Source: Pseudomonas sp. 8O
GTDB lineage: Bacteria; Pseudomonadota; Gammaproteobacteria; Pseudomonadales; Pseudomonadaceae
DNA length: 64,000 bases
Reading direction: 5' to 3'
Assembly: GCF_902506495.1 (NCBI RefSeq)
Contig: NZ_LR733264.1
Span: 310,001-374,000 of the forward strand
The translations under genes and the position numbers were made by a program. Below the pieces are notes generated by a model. That model saw only the letters and a list, made by a program, of their open reading frames with translations. It searched no databases and was not told where the DNA came from. Positions 28,881-38,087 of this stretch are shown here, piece by piece (within the stretch, counting starts at the first letter, position 1; each line of letters opens with the position of its first letter).

Positions 28881-29341
28881 TAACCTCTCTCCAAGAAAAC
28901 TGCACCAGATGGACGGCCGTTCGGCCTTTCAGGGCGATACCGGCAGACTCAGGCGTAATGCCCTGTCGTTCGGCGGGGAGGGTCAAGGCTGGGATTTGCG
29001 GACGCAAAACTGTTCATTTGTTCGCCACACTCTTGTGAAGTTGTAAAAACCGTTTTTTCACGCTCTTTTGGAGCGGTGAACCTCAAAAGCTCGACTGCCT
29101 CGGCACGCTTTTGCCCGTGCAAATCATGCAACGCATGGCTGCTATCGGCTCTGCATATGGGCTGAAAGCGGCTGGCCGGAAGCGGCAGCTCGAAGTGGGC
29201 GACTCTCTGGGGCGGGGCGATGACGTTGCATCGGCGAGGTCGTGCGGCCCGATCAGGAGACGTCCTTATAATCGGGGCGCGATTATAACGGTGAATGAGG
29301 GGAAATTGGTCGCCCCTGCGTGACTTTTATTCTTCCGCCGG
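28881..29341. other. 461-base spacer upstream of mqo
   Basis: No gene seen. It holds a perfect palindrome at 29266-29288 (arms TTATAATCG and CGATTATAA around GGGCG) and otherwise shows no repeat or ribosome-binding signal. Confidence 0.5.
29266..29288. promoter_or_regulatory. Perfect 9-bp inverted repeat containing TATAAT on both strands
   Basis: TTATAATCG (29266-29274) and CGATTATAA (29280-29288) around five bases. Each arm contains a perfect -10 hexamer, one per strand, so the site may be a pair of face-to-face promoters or an operator covering a promoter. Confidence 0.4.
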
Positions 29342-29572
29342 TCAGGCCGCCAACGGGCGAGCGGCTGGTGCGTGTGTGACGACCGGGGTGATCCGGGCAC
29401 CGGCGGGCAGGTGGCAGCCCAACCAGGTGATGCTCGGCTCGTGAACTTCCACCCAGCCAGCCTGGCTCGGGTGTTCCTGCATCTGCCGCAGGGCGCGGCA
29501 AAGACCCTCACCATCGATCAGGGCAAAGTGGCGTATCGGGCGAGCGCGGCTGAACAGGCGGCGCAAAAGCAT
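29342..29572 (-). CDS. Small hypothetical protein
   Basis: 76 residues beginning MLLRRLFSRARPIRHFALID. A GGAG motif lies eight bases before the ATG. The middle part (GWVEVHEPSITWLGCHLPAG) has the look of a folded small protein, not a shadow frame, and no better frame covers the region. Lies upstream of mqo on the same strand but 461 bases away. Confidence 0.55.
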   Translation of the reverse strand: MLLRRLFSRARPIRHFALIDGEGLCRALRQMQEHPSQAGWVEVHEPSITWLGCHLPAGARITPVVTHAPAARPLAA

Positions 29573-29738
29573 GGCGAAGGCTCCAGCGAATTGACAGGTG
29601 CCTTTATGCCAGGGCGCGGTGACAGGCTGATGACAGGAACCGCGACGCTGTGCTGACGGTCCTATGCGGCAATACTGTCGGCCTCAGGCCGCGGTGGGTA
29701 TACTGCCGGCCACTTTTACCTCACTCGGAGAGATGAGC

Positions 29739-30323
29739 ATGCTGCACCGTGCGTTGATCGCCTTGCTTGCTGCCGCCAGCCTGACTCTGGCCGGTTGCGC
29801 CCTCAGCCCTCAGCAACTCACCCCGCAACCCAAGCTCACCAGCTCGCTGACCGCTGTGGGTCAGGGCCAGCCGGTGGTGGTGCGCGTGGTCGACGGCCGT
29901 CCTTCGCCGGTGCTTGGCACCCGCGGCGGCCTGTATCCGGAAACCAGTTCCATCAGCGTCAGCCCCGAATATGTGCTGCCCAGACTGCAGGCTGAGGCCG
30001 AGGCTGCTGTACGTCTGCTTGGCTTCACCCCGTCGGCCAACGCCTACAACGCGCCGCAGTTGACCATCACCCTGGCGGAACTGAAGTATCAGTCGCCCAA
30101 AGAGGGTATGTACGTCACCGAGGCAGATGTCTCGGCCTCCATTCGTGCCGACGTGCAAGGTGGCAGCCGCCGTTATACCGGCCGTTACGGTGCCTCGTTG
30201 AACCAGCGCTTCGGCACCGCACCGAATCAGCAGACCAACACCAAGCTGGTGGGTGACGTGCTCAGCGACGCGCTGACCCGCGCGTTCAAGGACCCGACCA
30301 TCGGCCAGGTTCTGCTTCAGTAA
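29739..30323 (+). CDS. YajG family lipoprotein
   Basis: 194 residues. Lipoprotein signal LLAAASLTLAGCALSP with the lipidated Cys19, then the YajG-type domain (VVVRVVDGRPSPVLGTRGGL; SISVSPEYVLPRLQAEAE). The start at 29739 suits the CGGAGAG motif eight bases away; an ATG at 29733 is too close to it. Outer-membrane location is probable. Function unknown. Confidence 0.85.
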   Translation: MLHRALIALLAAASLTLAGCALSPQQLTPQPKLTSSLTAVGQGQPVVVRVVDGRPSPVLGTRGGLYPETSSISVSPEYVLPRLQAEAEAAVRLLGFTPSANAYNAPQLTITLAELKYQSPKEGMYVTEADVSASIRADVQGGSRRYTGRYGASLNQRFGTAPNQQTNTKLVGDVLSDALTRAFKDPTIGQVLLQ

Positions 30324-30340
30324 TTGCTGGCGACGCTACG

Positions 30341-30370
30341 AAAAACGCCCCGCATTGCGGGGCGTTTTCA
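30341..30370. terminator. Rho-independent terminator after the YajG gene
   Basis: AAAAACGCCCCG-CATTG-CGGGGCGTTTTCA between two convergent genes. Confidence 0.9.
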
Positions 30371-30384
30371 TTTGCCCTGGGGCT

Positions 30385-30591
30385 TCATGCCGCTTCCGCG
30401 TAGAACTCTGGCAGGCTCATGCCGGTACGGTTGTCGATGTCCGGCAGGTCGTAATGCTCATGGCCGCCAAGGGCGCAGTACACCAGCCAGTGCTGGTCCT
30501 GCACGTTGAAGGAGAGTTCGTCGACCACGGCGTCCACTTCATCCAGCGAGTCGATCAGGTAATCGCGATCCAGCGGTTGTGAATTAAGCAT
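30385..30591 (-). CDS. Small acidic protein of unknown function
   Basis: 68 residues, strongly acidic (DRDYLIDSLDEVDAVVDELS). It contains QDQHWLVYCALGGHEHYDLP and ends FYAEAA. The start at 30591 is chosen because GGAGG lies seven bases before it; the longer frame has no such site. No known domain. A perfect 16-bp palindrome sits ~38 bases upstream. Confidence 0.7.
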   Translation of the reverse strand: MLNSQPLDRDYLIDSLDEVDAVVDELSFNVQDQHWLVYCALGGHEHYDLPDIDNRTGMSLPEFYAEAA

Positions 30592-30628
30592 GGCAGGTCC
30601 TCCAGGGACGTTGGGTTTTGGCTCCAGT

Positions 30629-30644
30629 AACAGTCGTGACTGTT
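30629..30644. promoter_or_regulatory. Perfect 16-bp palindrome, candidate operator
   Basis: AACAGTCGTGACTGTT reads identically on both strands. It lies 38 bases upstream of the 68-residue protein gene (minus strand) within its likely promoter region. Confidence 0.5.
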
Positions 30645-30865
30645 TGGTCACTATTGGAGATACAAACCCTAGGCCAGGCATATGACAGTTTTCAGACGAT
30701 TTCGGGATAGCGGGCCGCGTTCGTCGGAAACGAACCTTATAAAAGCGCTATTTCAGTACACTGCGCGACGACTTTTCGAGGGCTGAGACGCACCGTTTCT
30801 CGGTCGAAATCCCCATTCTGGTGCAGTGGCGAGGTTGCTGCACCATGCTGTTCCCGAGGTGTTGC

Positions 30866-31141
30866 ATGTCGCTGCAGGTGTTGTGGTCGCTGTTCCTCGC
30901 CCATCCGGCCGGAGCGGTCAATTCGTTGGCATTGTTCTTCGCTGTAGCGGGTGCCTGGCTGTGTCTGATGACCCGCGTGCGTGAGCAGCGCGGCATGGCG
31001 CGAGTGCTGGCTCAGGGCGAGCTGGATGAAGCCGAGATTCAGGACGAGCGCACCGTGCGGATCAATCGCTTCTTCTATCGTTTCGGTGCCGTCTGCCTGG
31101 GCGCAGCCCTGATACTGTCCTGGGCCAGCACGCGGCTTTGA
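30866..31141 (+). CDS. Small two-helix membrane protein
   Basis: 91 residues with two hydrophobic helices (SLALFFAVAGAWLCLMTRV, ~18-36, and FGAVCLGAALILSWASTRL at the C-terminus). A charged loop (REQRGMARVLAQGELDEAEI) lies between. A GAGGT motif is five bases before the ATG at 30866. No known domain. Confidence 0.7.
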   Translation: MSLQVLWSLFLAHPAGAVNSLALFFAVAGAWLCLMTRVREQRGMARVLAQGELDEAEIQDERTVRINRFFYRFGAVCLGAALILSWASTRL

Positions 31142-31153
31142 TGCTTGAGCGAT

Positions 31154-31191
31154 AAACGAAAACGGCAGCCTGATGGCTGCCGTTTTCGTTT
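31154..31191. terminator. Bidirectional terminator
   Basis: AAACGAAAACGGCAGCC-TGAT-GGCTGCCGTTTTCGTTT, a near-perfect 17-bp stem between convergent genes. Confidence 0.92.
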
Positions 31192-31205
31192 GTAGCGCAG
31201 GGTTT

Positions 31206-32369
31206 TTACAGGGGGAGCCCCGCCTTGATCCGGTACTGGTTCCGCACCGGATTGGCGTACTGAAGAATCAGGAATGGTTTTTCTTCGGCGCTGCAGGCGA
31301 CCAGGCGTTTGTTCCACTGAGCTTCGGCCTTGGCCAGTTCCGCGGCATCGAACATGTCGCTTGCCGCTGGCACGTTCAGCTCGGCCTCGCGGCCTTCCCA
31401 CATGGCGTAGGCCAGGTAGTGTACGGGGAACAGGCGATACTGGCCGAGAATGTGACGATCCATCTCCTGTGCAAGCTGCTTGGTGTCTTCCAGGCCAGCG
31501 ACAGGCGGACTGAAGTGCAGGTGCACGCGCCCTTTGTAACCGGTGATGCCCAGGGCGATGCTGGCGTCGTCTTCGCCCGGCGCCTTGGTGTAGCTGCCTG
31601 TGGTGGCACGCACGCACAGTTCGCGGGCCTTGGCCAGGTCGCAAGGATCGTACTCGTAGCTGATCGACACCGGGATCAGGTTCAGCGACGCGATCACGTC
31701 TGCGAACGGCTCGTCCTTGCGGCTCATGTGGAACATCTTGAGGATTGCCGAGTCGGTACGGTCGTCACCGTCCTTGGCGCGGCCCTCGGCCTGGGCGATC
31801 CAGATCGACTCGCCATCTTCGCGAATCGAGTGGTTGATATAGGCCGAGAGCAGTTGATAGGCCGCCAGCTTCTCGCGTCGCCCGCTGATCGAGCGGTGCA
31901 CGATGAAACTCTTGTTCAGGCGCATCAGGTCGCTGACGAAGGGACGCTGCAACAGGTTGTCGCCGATGGCGATACGTGGCGTCTGCAGGCCGGCATGGTA
32001 GACGGCGTAATTGACGAAGGCCGGGTCCATGACGATGTCGCGGTGGTTGGCCAGGTACAGGTAGGGCTTGCCGGGCTGCAGGTGTTCCAGGCCGGAATAG
32101 CTGATGCCATCACTGGCGTGCTCGATGGTGCGGTCGATGTAGGGCTCGATCTTCTCTTGTAGCTTGGTGACCGAATCGACGCTGGCGAACTCGCTGCGCA
32201 GCCGTGCGGCGATCAGCGGCTTGAGCAGCCAGCCCAACGGCCCGGCCAGGCGCGGGAAGCGAAAACGGGTGAGGGTGCCGAGAAACGCCGGGTCGGCAAG
32301 CAGGCGCGCCAGTACGGGGCGCACTTCTGCATCGGCATAGGGTCGGATGGCATCGAATGCGCCCATCAT
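31206..32369 (-). CDS. PlsC-type glycerophosphate/1-acylglycerol-3-phosphate acyltransferase
   Basis: 387 residues. The acyltransferase HxxxxD motif is in YLANHRDIVMDPAFVNY near residue 108. Further conserved blocks are SKSFIVHRSISGRRE-like (LNKSFIVHRSISG) and IWIAQAEGRAKDGDD. It lacks evident transmembrane helices and is longer than PlsC itself, so the exact acceptor is uncertain. Likely in phospholipid synthesis or remodelling. Confidence 0.8.
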   Translation of the reverse strand: MMGAFDAIRPYADAEVRPVLARLLADPAFLGTLTRFRFPRLAGPLGWLLKPLIAARLRSEFASVDSVTKLQEKIEPYIDRTIEHASDGISYSGLEHLQPGKPYLYLANHRDIVMDPAFVNYAVYHAGLQTPRIAIGDNLLQRPFVSDLMRLNKSFIVHRSISGRREKLAAYQLLSAYINHSIREDGESIWIAQAEGRAKDGDDRTDSAILKMFHMSRKDEPFADVIASLNLIPVSISYEYDPCDLAKARELCVRATTGSYTKAPGEDDASIALGITGYKGRVHLHFSPPVAGLEDTKQLAQEMDRHILGQYRLFPVHYLAYAMWEGREAELNVPAASDMFDAAELAKAEAQWNKRLVACSAEEKPFLILQYANPVRNQYRIKAGLPL

Positions 32370-32468
32370 GCTCTCTTGTTCTAGAACGGCTAAGGTTGAA
32401 AGGGTGTCTGCTTAAACAGGGTGAGCAGTAGACCGGCGATTATACCGCCAAGTCACAAGGAGGCCGCG

Positions 32469-32651
32469 ATGCTGGAAAGCGAGTCATATTATTGCCCTTA
32501 TTGCGGCGAACCGGCCGAGGCGCTGCTGGATCTGTCCGGCGGGGACCAGTCTTACATCGAAGACTGTCCGGTATGCTGTCGGCCGATTCAGTTCGAGTTG
32601 CGTACGGACGGCACCGAATGGGAGTTGGACGTTCGCGGGGAGAACGACTGA
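32469..32651 (+). CDS. CPXCG-motif zinc-ribbon protein
   Basis: 60 residues with two cysteine pairs, YCPYCGEPAE and DCPVCCRPIQ, spaced for one zinc. An AAGGAGG site precedes the ATG. The stop shares one base with the start of the next gene (TGATG), so the two are coupled. Function unknown. Confidence 0.88.
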   Translation: MLESESYYCPYCGEPAEALLDLSGGDQSYIEDCPVCCRPIQFELRTDGTEWELDVRGEND

Positions 32652-32911
32652 TGCAACGAATCTACGAACCGGAAAACCTCCTGGAAGGGCAGATGCTGCT
32701 GGACATGCTGGCCAGTGAGGGCGTCGAGGCGCACCTGCTCGGGCAGCATCTGGTCGGCGCGGTGGGTGAGTTGCCGGCATGCGGGTTACTTGGTTTGGTC
32801 GTCGCTGATCCTTACGCCGAGCGGGCGCGTACGCTGATCGCTGAGTACAATGCGGCGCAACCTGTGCCTGGCGATGAGCCAGAGTCCTTTCAGGGCGTGT
32901 TGCTCTGTTGA
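32651..32911 (+). CDS. DUF2007 domain protein
   Basis: 86 residues: MQRIYEPENLLEGQMLLDML, EGVEAHLLGQHLVGAVGELP and LVVADPYAERARTLIAEY match DUF2007, a predicted signal-transducing small domain. Translationally coupled to the CPXCG gene; an SRAP gene starts 28 bases downstream. Confidence 0.88.
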   Translation: MQRIYEPENLLEGQMLLDMLASEGVEAHLLGQHLVGAVGELPACGLLGLVVADPYAERARTLIAEYNAAQPVPGDEPESFQGVLLC

Positions 32912-32938
32912 CGCGCCCCCTGCCTGTCGAGTCGTGTC

Positions 32939-33556
32939 ATGTGTGGACGTTATGCCCTGTTTCGCTGGTCGCCCGCTTTTGCGGCGTTGCCCGGTTTTCC
33001 CGCTGACCAGAAGCCCCACTGGAACCTGGCACCCAGTGGCCAGGTGCTGATGCTGCGCGCTGGCGAGCAAGGGCTACACGCGGCAGCGGCGCGTTGGGGG
33101 CTGACGCCGGCCTGGCTCAAGGATCTGTCCAAGACGCCGGCCCATGCGCGTGCCGAAACCCTGGCCGAGCAGCCGATGTTCCGCGAGCCCTTTCGTCAGC
33201 GCCGTGCGCTGCTGCCGGCCAACGGCTTCTATGAATGGCGCGGGGGCGCACGCAAGCGGCCTTACTGGATGAGCAACGGTGACCCGCTGATGTATTTCGC
33301 GGCGTTGTGGGAGCTTTATCCGGTGGGCGGGCAGGAGTACCTGAGCGTGGCGTTGATCACTCAGGAAGCCGCTACGCTTCGGCGGCCGTTGATTCTTGGT
33401 GAACACGAACAGGCATTGTGGTTGAGCAATGACACGCCGCCGCAACAGCTGACAGCTTTATTGGCCAAGCCGCAGATAGCGTTGCGTGAGCGCGCGCTGG
33501 CAACGCTGGTCAATGATCCACAGCTGGATGCGCCGGAGTGCCTGACGCCGGCTTGA
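32939..33556 (+). CDS. SOS response-associated peptidase (SRAP, YedK/HMCES family)
   Basis: 205 residues. The catalytic Cys2 follows the initiator methionine (MCGRYALF). The family motifs NGFYEWRGG and GEHEQALWL are present. YedK/HMCES forms a covalent link with abasic sites in single-stranded DNA and shields them. Third gene of the CPXCG-DUF2007-SRAP group. Confidence 0.92.
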   Translation: MCGRYALFRWSPAFAALPGFPADQKPHWNLAPSGQVLMLRAGEQGLHAAAARWGLTPAWLKDLSKTPAHARAETLAEQPMFREPFRQRRALLPANGFYEWRGGARKRPYWMSNGDPLMYFAALWELYPVGGQEYLSVALITQEAATLRRPLILGEHEQALWLSNDTPPQQLTALLAKPQIALRERALATLVNDPQLDAPECLTPA

Positions 33557-33650
33557 GCTTGCGTGGGGTGTCGCGGTACAGCCGGGGTTGGGCGCACTGC
33601 GACTGATGCGAAAGCGGTTCGCGCGGCGCACCCCACTGGCGGTGACCCCC

Positions 33651-35801
33651 TCACACCTTGAACTGGTTGATCAGCCTGCGTTGCTGTTCGGCCAGCTTGG
33701 TCAGTTGGGCGCTGGCCTGACTGGCTTCGTTGGCGCCGCCGGCCACCTCGTTGGCGACCTGGCCGATGTTGGTGACGTTGCGGTTGATATCCTCGGCCAC
33801 GGCGCTCTGCTCCTCTGCCGCGCTGGCGATCTGCGTGTTCATGTCATTGATCACCGACACCGCCTGGGTGATGGACTCCAGCGATTGAGCGGCCTGGTTG
33901 GCGTGCTCCACGCTGTCGTCGGTCTTGCTCTGGCTCTGCTCCATCACCTTGACCACTTCGCGCGTGCCTTGCTGCAGCTGCTGGATCATGTTCTGGATTT
34001 CTTCGGTGGCTTGCTGGGTCTTCTGCGCCAGATTGCGCACCTCGTCGGCGACCACGGCGAAGCCGCGACCCTGTTCACCGGCGCGGGCTGCCTCGATGGC
34101 GGCATTGAGTGCCAGCAGGTTGGTCTGCTCGGCAATGCCGCGAATGGCGATGAGGATGGCGTTGATGTTCTCGCTGTCCTTGGCCAGGTTCTGCACCACG
34201 CCCACAGCGCGGCCGATCTCGCTGGCCAGGGCGGCGATGGCCGTGGAGGTTTCCTGTACCACCTGCTTGCCCTGATTGGCCGCGCGGTCGGCGTGGTTGG
34301 CCGCCTCGGCAGCATGAGTGGCGTTGCGCGCGACGTCCTGGGCGGTGGCAGTCATCTCATGCACGGCAGTGGCCACGAGTTCGATCTCGGCCAGTTGCTT
34401 CTGTACACCCTGGTTGGTGCGGATGGCGATGTCGGCAGTGTGCTCGGAGGAGTCGCTGACCTGCTGCACCGACGTCACCACGGAGGCAATCATGCTTTGC
34501 AGCTTGCTCAGGAAGGCGTTGAAGCCGGCTGCGATCTGTCCGAGTTCGTCCTTGCGATCAACTTGCAGGCGCACCGTCAGGTCGCCGTCGCCTTTGGCAA
34601 TGTCATCGAGCATGCCGACCATCTGCCGCAGCGGACGGGCGATGCCGTAGCCGACGAACCAGATCACCAGCAGGCCCAGGCCGGCGATCAGCAGTCCCAC
34701 CAGCGCCATGCCCAGCGTGTCGCCGTTGCGTTGGGTGACAAGCTCAGCCTGTAGTTGGCGCAGGTCAGCCATCACAGTGTCCAGCGGCAGCACCAGCATC
34801 AGCACCCAGCGCGTGTCAGTCTGGCCGATGGTGAAGCTGAGAAACAGCTCGATGTGGCTGTCGGCGGGATCATCCTCGACATGCACGTCGTATTTCGGCA
34901 GCCCTGGCTGCAGGCTGCTCAGGTTGGCCAGCTCATTGGCGTCGAGCAGCTCGGTGGCGGGCTCACCGAGTTTTTCCGGCGCCTGGGTCGAGGCGACTAT
35001 GCGGCCATTGCTGGCGATCAGGGCGATCTCGCCGGCGCCGCCATAGAGCAGGGCGTCGGCCTTGACCAGCAGTTCCTGAATGAAGTTGACCGCCAGGTCG
35101 GCGCCGGCGATACCACGAAACTCGCCGTTGACCAGAATTGGCGAGGTAAAGGAGGCGAGCATGGTCATCTTGCCGCCGACATCGTAGGGAGCCGGATCGA
35201 TCACGCAAGGGCGTTTACGTTCCTTGGGGCACAGGTAGTACTCGCCGGCGCGCACACCGGTCGGTAGTAGCTCCTCGCTTTCGGTCGAGCCAATGGCATC
35301 GACACCAAGGCTGCCGTCGGCATTGCGGTACCACCAGGTCAGGAAGCGGCCGGTGCCGTCGTAACCATTCTCCTTGCTGCCGGCATACATATCGTCGCTG
35401 GCGTCGAAGGCGTTTGGTTCCCAGCCCAGGTAGCTGCCGAGCAGTTTGGGATTCTGTGCTGTGGTTTCATGTACCAGGTTGGCAAGTTCTTCGCGGCTGA
35501 TGCTGAGCAGTGGGCTACCGCCGGTATCGGTCATGCCGAGCATGGCATTGACCCGCGCCAGATCGGCTGTGATCTGCAGGGGCGCTTCCAGTTCTCGCTG
35601 GATCTCGCTGACCTGAGCCTGCGCCAGTGAGGAAAGGCGCTGTTCGATACTCTGCTCGAGCAGTGCCTGGGTGCGTTGCTGTACCAGATTCTGGGTTCGG
35701 TCGCTGGCGAACAGGGCGTAGAGCACCAGCGCCGCGACCACCGCCAGCACACTGGCTCCGGCGAGAAATGCGACGGAAAACTGGATCGACTTGAACTTCA
35801 T
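33651..35801 (-). CDS. Methyl-accepting chemotaxis protein with Cache sensor domain
   Basis: 716 residues. A transmembrane helix near residues 9-30, a periplasmic double-Cache-type sensor to ~350 ([40 protein letters not shown]), a second helix ([20 protein letters not shown]), a HAMP domain, then the conserved signalling tip ([26 protein letters not shown]). Its Cache sequence suggests an amino-acid or organic-acid type ligand, but this is weak. No C-terminal pentapeptide tether is seen. Confidence 0.93.
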   Translation of the reverse strand: MKFKSIQFSVAFLAGASVLAVVAALVLYALFASDRTQNLVQQRTQALLEQSIEQRLSSLAQAQVSEIQRELEAPLQITADLARVNAMLGMTDTGGSPLLSISREELANLVHETTAQNPKLLGSYLGWEPNAFDASDDMYAGSKENGYDGTGRFLTWWYRNADGSLGVDAIGSTESEELLPTGVRAGEYYLCPKERKRPCVIDPAPYDVGGKMTMLASFTSPILVNGEFRGIAGADLAVNFIQELLVKADALLYGGAGEIALIASNGRIVASTQAPEKLGEPATELLDANELANLSSLQPGLPKYDVHVEDDPADSHIELFLSFTIGQTDTRWVLMLVLPLDTVMADLRQLQAELVTQRNGDTLGMALVGLLIAGLGLLVIWFVGYGIARPLRQMVGMLDDIAKGDGDLTVRLQVDRKDELGQIAAGFNAFLSKLQSMIASVVTSVQQVSDSSEHTADIAIRTNQGVQKQLAEIELVATAVHEMTATAQDVARNATHAAEAANHADRAANQGKQVVQETSTAIAALASEIGRAVGVVQNLAKDSENINAILIAIRGIAEQTNLLALNAAIEAARAGEQGRGFAVVADEVRNLAQKTQQATEEIQNMIQQLQQGTREVVKVMEQSQSKTDDSVEHANQAAQSLESITQAVSVINDMNTQIASAAEEQSAVAEDINRNVTNIGQVANEVAGGANEASQASAQLTKLAEQQRRLINQFKV

Positions 35802-35995
35802 GGGAGCTCCCGAGCGCAGTGTGTCCTGTTACGGGCTATCGGCCGTGGCAGGGAAAAACCTTAATGGGCTGATGCGAAACATCTGGCTGCTGCTGCATTC
35901 AGCAAAGATGGCGCACGGCCATCGCGCAAGTGACGCGGTTGCTCGTACTACCTGGGCGGCCTAGCATAGGACGTTCGATTCAAGGAGGTGGCTCG

Positions 35996-36817
35996 ATGAA
36001 CAAGGTTCTATATCTGAGTGGCTTGGCGGTGGCGGTGCTGCTGGCTGGTTGTCAGGCCGTCAATACCACCAGTGGTGGTGCGGTTGGTGTGGAGCGCAAG
36101 CAGTACATGTTCAGCATGCTGTCAGCCGAAGAAGTCAATCAGATGTACGCGCAGTCCTATCAGCAAACGCTGAGCGAGGCCTCGGGCAAGGGCGTGCTGG
36201 ACAAGAGCAGCGCTAACGCCAAGCGTCTGCAGACCATCGCCGGTCGTCTGATTCCGCAGGCGCCGCGTTTTCGTCCGGATGCGGCCAACTGGCAGTGGGA
36301 GGTCAATCTGATCAAGAGCCCCGAGCTCAATGCCAACTGCGGTCCGGGCGGCAAGATCATTTTCTACAGCGGCATCATCGAGCAGCTAAAGCTGACTGAC
36401 GATGAAATCGCCGCGATCATGGGCCACGAGATGGCGCATGCCCTGCGTGAGCACAGCCGTGAGGCTATGTCCAAGGCTTACGGTATCGAGGTGGCCAAAC
36501 AGGGCGCCAGTGCCTTGCTCGGACTGGGTGAGAGTGGCATGGCACTGGCCGATACCGTGGTGCAGTACAGCCTGACCCTGCCCAACAGCCGGGGTAACGA
36601 GAACGAAGCCGACCTGATCGGTCTGGAACTGGCTGCCCGTGCGGGTTACAACCCGAATGCGGCCATCAGCCTGTGGCAGAAGATGGAGGCCGCCGGTGGT
36701 GGTGCGCCGCCCGAGTTCATGAGTACTCACCCATCGTCCAGCAGTCGAATCGCTGCACTACAGGCGGCGATCCCTAAGGTGATGCCGCTGTACGAGCAGG
36801 CCAGAGCCGGGCTTTAA
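35996..36817 (+). CDS. M48 family lipoprotein metalloprotease
   Basis: 273 residues. Lipoprotein signal AVAVLLAGCQ (Cys19). Zinc motif HEMAH at 144-148, third ligand in NENEADLIGLEL. The mature domain matches the LoiP/BepA-like M48 proteases that maintain the outer membrane. An AAGGAGGT site eight bases upstream fixes the start. Confidence 0.92.
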   Translation: MNKVLYLSGLAVAVLLAGCQAVNTTSGGAVGVERKQYMFSMLSAEEVNQMYAQSYQQTLSEASGKGVLDKSSANAKRLQTIAGRLIPQAPRFRPDAANWQWEVNLIKSPELNANCGPGGKIIFYSGIIEQLKLTDDEIAAIMGHEMAHALREHSREAMSKAYGIEVAKQGASALLGLGESGMALADTVVQYSLTLPNSRGNENEADLIGLELAARAGYNPNAAISLWQKMEAAGGGAPPEFMSTHPSSSSRIAALQAAIPKVMPLYEQARAGL

Positions 36818-36830
36818 TTTCGGACCAAGG

Positions 36831-36866
36831 AACGGCGCGACGTGATGGCTCACGGCGCGCCGTTTG
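36831..36866. terminator. Hairpin between convergent genes
   Basis: AACGGCGCG and CGCGCCGTT around an 18-base loop, with a short T run only on the + strand. Confidence 0.55.
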
Positions 36867-36870
36867 CGTT

Positions 36871-37314
36871 TCAGGGCAGGGCGGTTTCGGCAAGTGGGCG
36901 GGTTTGCAGGCCCAACTGGGCGCGGAAGCTTTCCATGTCGAACATGGTGCAGATTTCCTGGACTTCGTTAGCGGGGGTGAGCGTCCAGAACGCCATGGCC
37001 GAGATGCTCAGCACCTTGTCGCTGGGCGGGTAGCCCAGCGCCGGTTTCTGGATGGTGCCTATCAGCGTGCTCCAGGTCACCACCTTGTAGCCCTCGGCGA
37101 TGCACTCCTCGACCACCACCTGCAGGTCCGGCATTGCAAGGCGGATTTCCTGCACCATCTGCACGAAGCCGGCGCTGCCAAGTGGCCGGCCAATGAATGA
37201 GCTTTTATAGAGAAAATCGCGGCTGTGCAGTTGTTCAGCCAGCGCCAGGCGTCCCTTGTTCCAGGTCAGGTCGATGTGCTGGCACACCACCTTCTTGCGA
37301 TCATCCAATGACAT
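36871..37314 (-). CDS. SnoaL/NTF2-like ester-cyclase family protein
   Basis: 147 residues, single SnoaL-like cone: VCQHIDLTWNKGRLALAEQL, GFVQMVQEIRLAMPDLQVVV, YKVVTWSTLIGTIQ. Such proteins bind or modify small hydrophobic molecules; a polyketide role is known only for some. Catalytic residues cannot be assigned here. Confidence 0.75.
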   Translation of the reverse strand: MSLDDRKKVVCQHIDLTWNKGRLALAEQLHSRDFLYKSSFIGRPLGSAGFVQMVQEIRLAMPDLQVVVEECIAEGYKVVTWSTLIGTIQKPALGYPPSDKVLSISAMAFWTLTPANEVQEICTMFDMESFRAQLGLQTRPLAETALP

Positions 37315-37420
37315 GCTGCCCTCCTGACTGCAGGCCTGAACCAGTGATGTGGCACTTTAGCATCAGGCAGGAGGGGGCTGGGATTGGCCGAAGTGCCGGT
37401 CTGTTGACGTCGGCGATTCG

Positions 37421-38005
37421 TCAGGTCAGGCCGCTCAGCTTCAACGCCTGGTAGCCGGCATAGATTGCCAGAGCGGCGAAGGCGCAGGCGGCCAGACGCC
37501 GGATCAGGGTCAGCGGCAGGCGATCGGCCGCGAAATTGCCCGCCAGTACCACCGGCACGTTGGCGATCAACATGCCCAGGGTGGTGCCGACCACCACCAG
37601 GATGAAGTGCGGGTACTGCGCGGCCAGCATCACGGTCGCGACCTGTGTCTTGTCGCCCATCTCGGCGAGAAAGAAGGCGATCAGGGTGGTGAGGAAGGGG
37701 CCGTATTTCTTCAGGCCGGATGCCTCGTCGTCGTCGAGTTTGTCCGGTACCAGGGTCCAGGCTGCCACGGCGACGAAACTGGCAGCGAGAATCCAGCTGA
37801 GAGTGGCGGGGGAGAAGAAACTGGCGACCCAGTTACCGACTGCGCCAGCGGCGAAGTGGTTGGCCAGGGTGGCGACGACTATGCCCCAGATGATCGGCCA
37901 GGGTTTGCGAAAACGGGCGGCCAGCAGCAGGGCGAGCAACTGGGTCTTGTCACCGATTTCGGCGAGAGCAACGATCAGGGTGGGGACGAACAGCGATTCC
38001 AGCAT
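37421..38005 (-). CDS. TMEM165/GDT1 family manganese exporter
   Basis: 194 residues. Two repeated halves each carry the E-x-G-D-K-T cation motif (ALAEIGDKTQL and LAEMGDKTQV), with six predicted helices. Related bacterial proteins (MneA type) export Mn2+. The start at 38005 follows a TAGGAAA motif. A yybP-ykoY Mn2+ riboswitch precedes it, which strongly supports manganese export. Confidence 0.9.
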   Translation of the reverse strand: MLESLFVPTLIVALAEIGDKTQLLALLLAARFRKPWPIIWGIVVATLANHFAAGAVGNWVASFFSPATLSWILAASFVAVAAWTLVPDKLDDDEASGLKKYGPFLTTLIAFFLAEMGDKTQVATVMLAAQYPHFILVVVGTTLGMLIANVPVVLAGNFAADRLPLTLIRRLAACAFAALAIYAGYQALKLSGLT

Positions 38006-38026
38006 CAGGTTTCCTACAGGGGGCGG

Positions 38027-38087
38027 GTCAACACGGCTTATGACACGAACGACCTTCCCGCCCCGGGTATAGGTTGTGCGTGTCATA
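38027..38087 (-). promoter_or_regulatory. Riboswitch expression platform
   Basis: On the mRNA, TATGACACG (from 38087) pairs with CGTGTCATA (to 38039), and its 5' arm overlaps the last bases of the aptamer P1. GGGGCGGG in the loop can instead pair with CCCGCCCC next to the ribosome binding site, and GTGTTGAC (38034-38027) is complementary to GTCAACAC inside the aptamer. No T tract follows, so translational control is likely. Confidence 0.6.

Noticed and set aside
27420..28883. 487-codon + strand frame opposite mqo
   Set aside because: Antisense of a well-conserved gene; no ribosome binding site.
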